Position numbers and translations under genes: made by a program. 15,988 nucleotides of DNA from Amoeboradix gromovi. Taxonomy: Eukaryota > Sanchytriomycota > Sanchytriomycetes > Sanchytriales > Sanchytriaceae. The stretch is taken from the NCBI GenBank assembly GCA_018985225.1, contig JADGIF010000170.1, positions 1-15,988 on the forward strand. The letters run 5' to 3'. Shown here piece by piece: positions 15,753-15,988 of the stretch. Below the pieces are notes generated by a model. That model saw only the letters and a program-made list of their open reading frames with translations, had not been told where the DNA came from and ran no database searches. The stretch's first letter is position 1. Every line of letters starts with the position of its first letter.

Positions 15753-15881
15753 TTTAAAATAGATTCAAGGGGAGCAGCTCGATTGTTTTCTTGAATAAAT
15801 CATTTATCGCGAATTTGTATGTATTTTTGTATCATTTCAAGACTTTTCTAATAGCTTAAATACTAGATATTCTTCCTTTTC

Positions 15882-15988
15882 GCAAATGGTAAATCAATTC
15901 TAAAGAAATAACTAGCGGGCACAGCATACATTCGTCTCAGACTGATAAGTTGATCCAAACACGAAAATTAGATGCCATGTACAATATG
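15882..15988 (+). pseudogene. Start of a further Fanzor-family fragment; 49-bp repeat copy B
   Basis: 15882-15930 matches the 49-bp repeat at 8627-8675 at 45 of 49 positions, including the same in-frame TAA (SILKK-stop-LAGTAY). The sequence after it no longer matches closely. TTGATCCAAACACGAAAATT...GCCATG (about 15950-15980) may be a diverged or deleted version of the segment coding for LSSKVARNM. The element runs off the window. It lies about 130 bp upstream of the kinase start. Confidence 0.6.

Overview
The window looks like an AT-rich, compact eukaryotic genome. Protein-coding genes here have spliceosomal-type introns of only about 22-40 nt, several with CTAAC-like branch sites, and several convergent genes end within 2-40 nt of each other. 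An axonemal outer-arm dynein light chain (DNAL1/LC1 type) implies a flagellated stage, and a PhoD-like phosphatase with a Q/P-rich N-terminus resembles fungal family members. My inference is an early-diverging zoosporic fungus or relative (chytrid, Cryptomycota or aphelid-like). The lineage is not proven from this sequence.

Layout. 1-686: no clear gene. 687-1232 (+): axonemal dynein light chain 1. 1255-1412 (-): transposase helix-turn-helix remnant against the dynein gene's 3' end. 1980-3044 (+): methionine aminopeptidase 1, convergent with a small hypothetical gene (3078-3425, -). 3650-4242 (+): decayed IS607-type serine recombinase. 4480-4823 (+): small gene with a 32-nt intron, preceded by a partial duplication. 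4943-5271: two overlapping antisense ORFs, at most one likely real. 5270-7136 (+): PhoD-like phosphatase with a 22-nt intron. 7259-8101 (+): DUF4211/CCDC82-like nuclear protein, convergent with a small spliced gene (8118-8427, -). 8427-9099: inverted pair of Fanzor/TnpB-type nuclease remnants. 9210-10211 (-): predicted secreted protein. 10316-10748 (-): three-exon membrane-protein gene. 10911-11693 (+): PTC7-type mitochondrial PP2C phosphatase, convergent with tRNA pseudouridine synthase Pus10 (11729-12850, -). 12980-13455 (-): three-exon gene. 13452-14090 (-): membrane protein. 14303-14630 (-): another decayed Fanzor copy. 14832-15752 (-): mitochondrial PDK/BCKDK-family kinase. 15882-15988: start of a further Fanzor-family fragment running off the window.

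The housekeeping genes are independent functions rather than an operon: N-terminal Met removal, tRNA modification, mitochondrial phosphatase and kinase regulation, and flagellar motility. The most interesting layer is the mobile one. Fragments of an RNA-guided-nuclease (Fanzor) element recur at three or four places. Three of them share a noncoding 3' terminus, which is also related to the transposase HTH remnant at 1255-1412. A separate IS607-type recombinase relic lies in the same window. Three small genes here are only visible once very short introns are removed.
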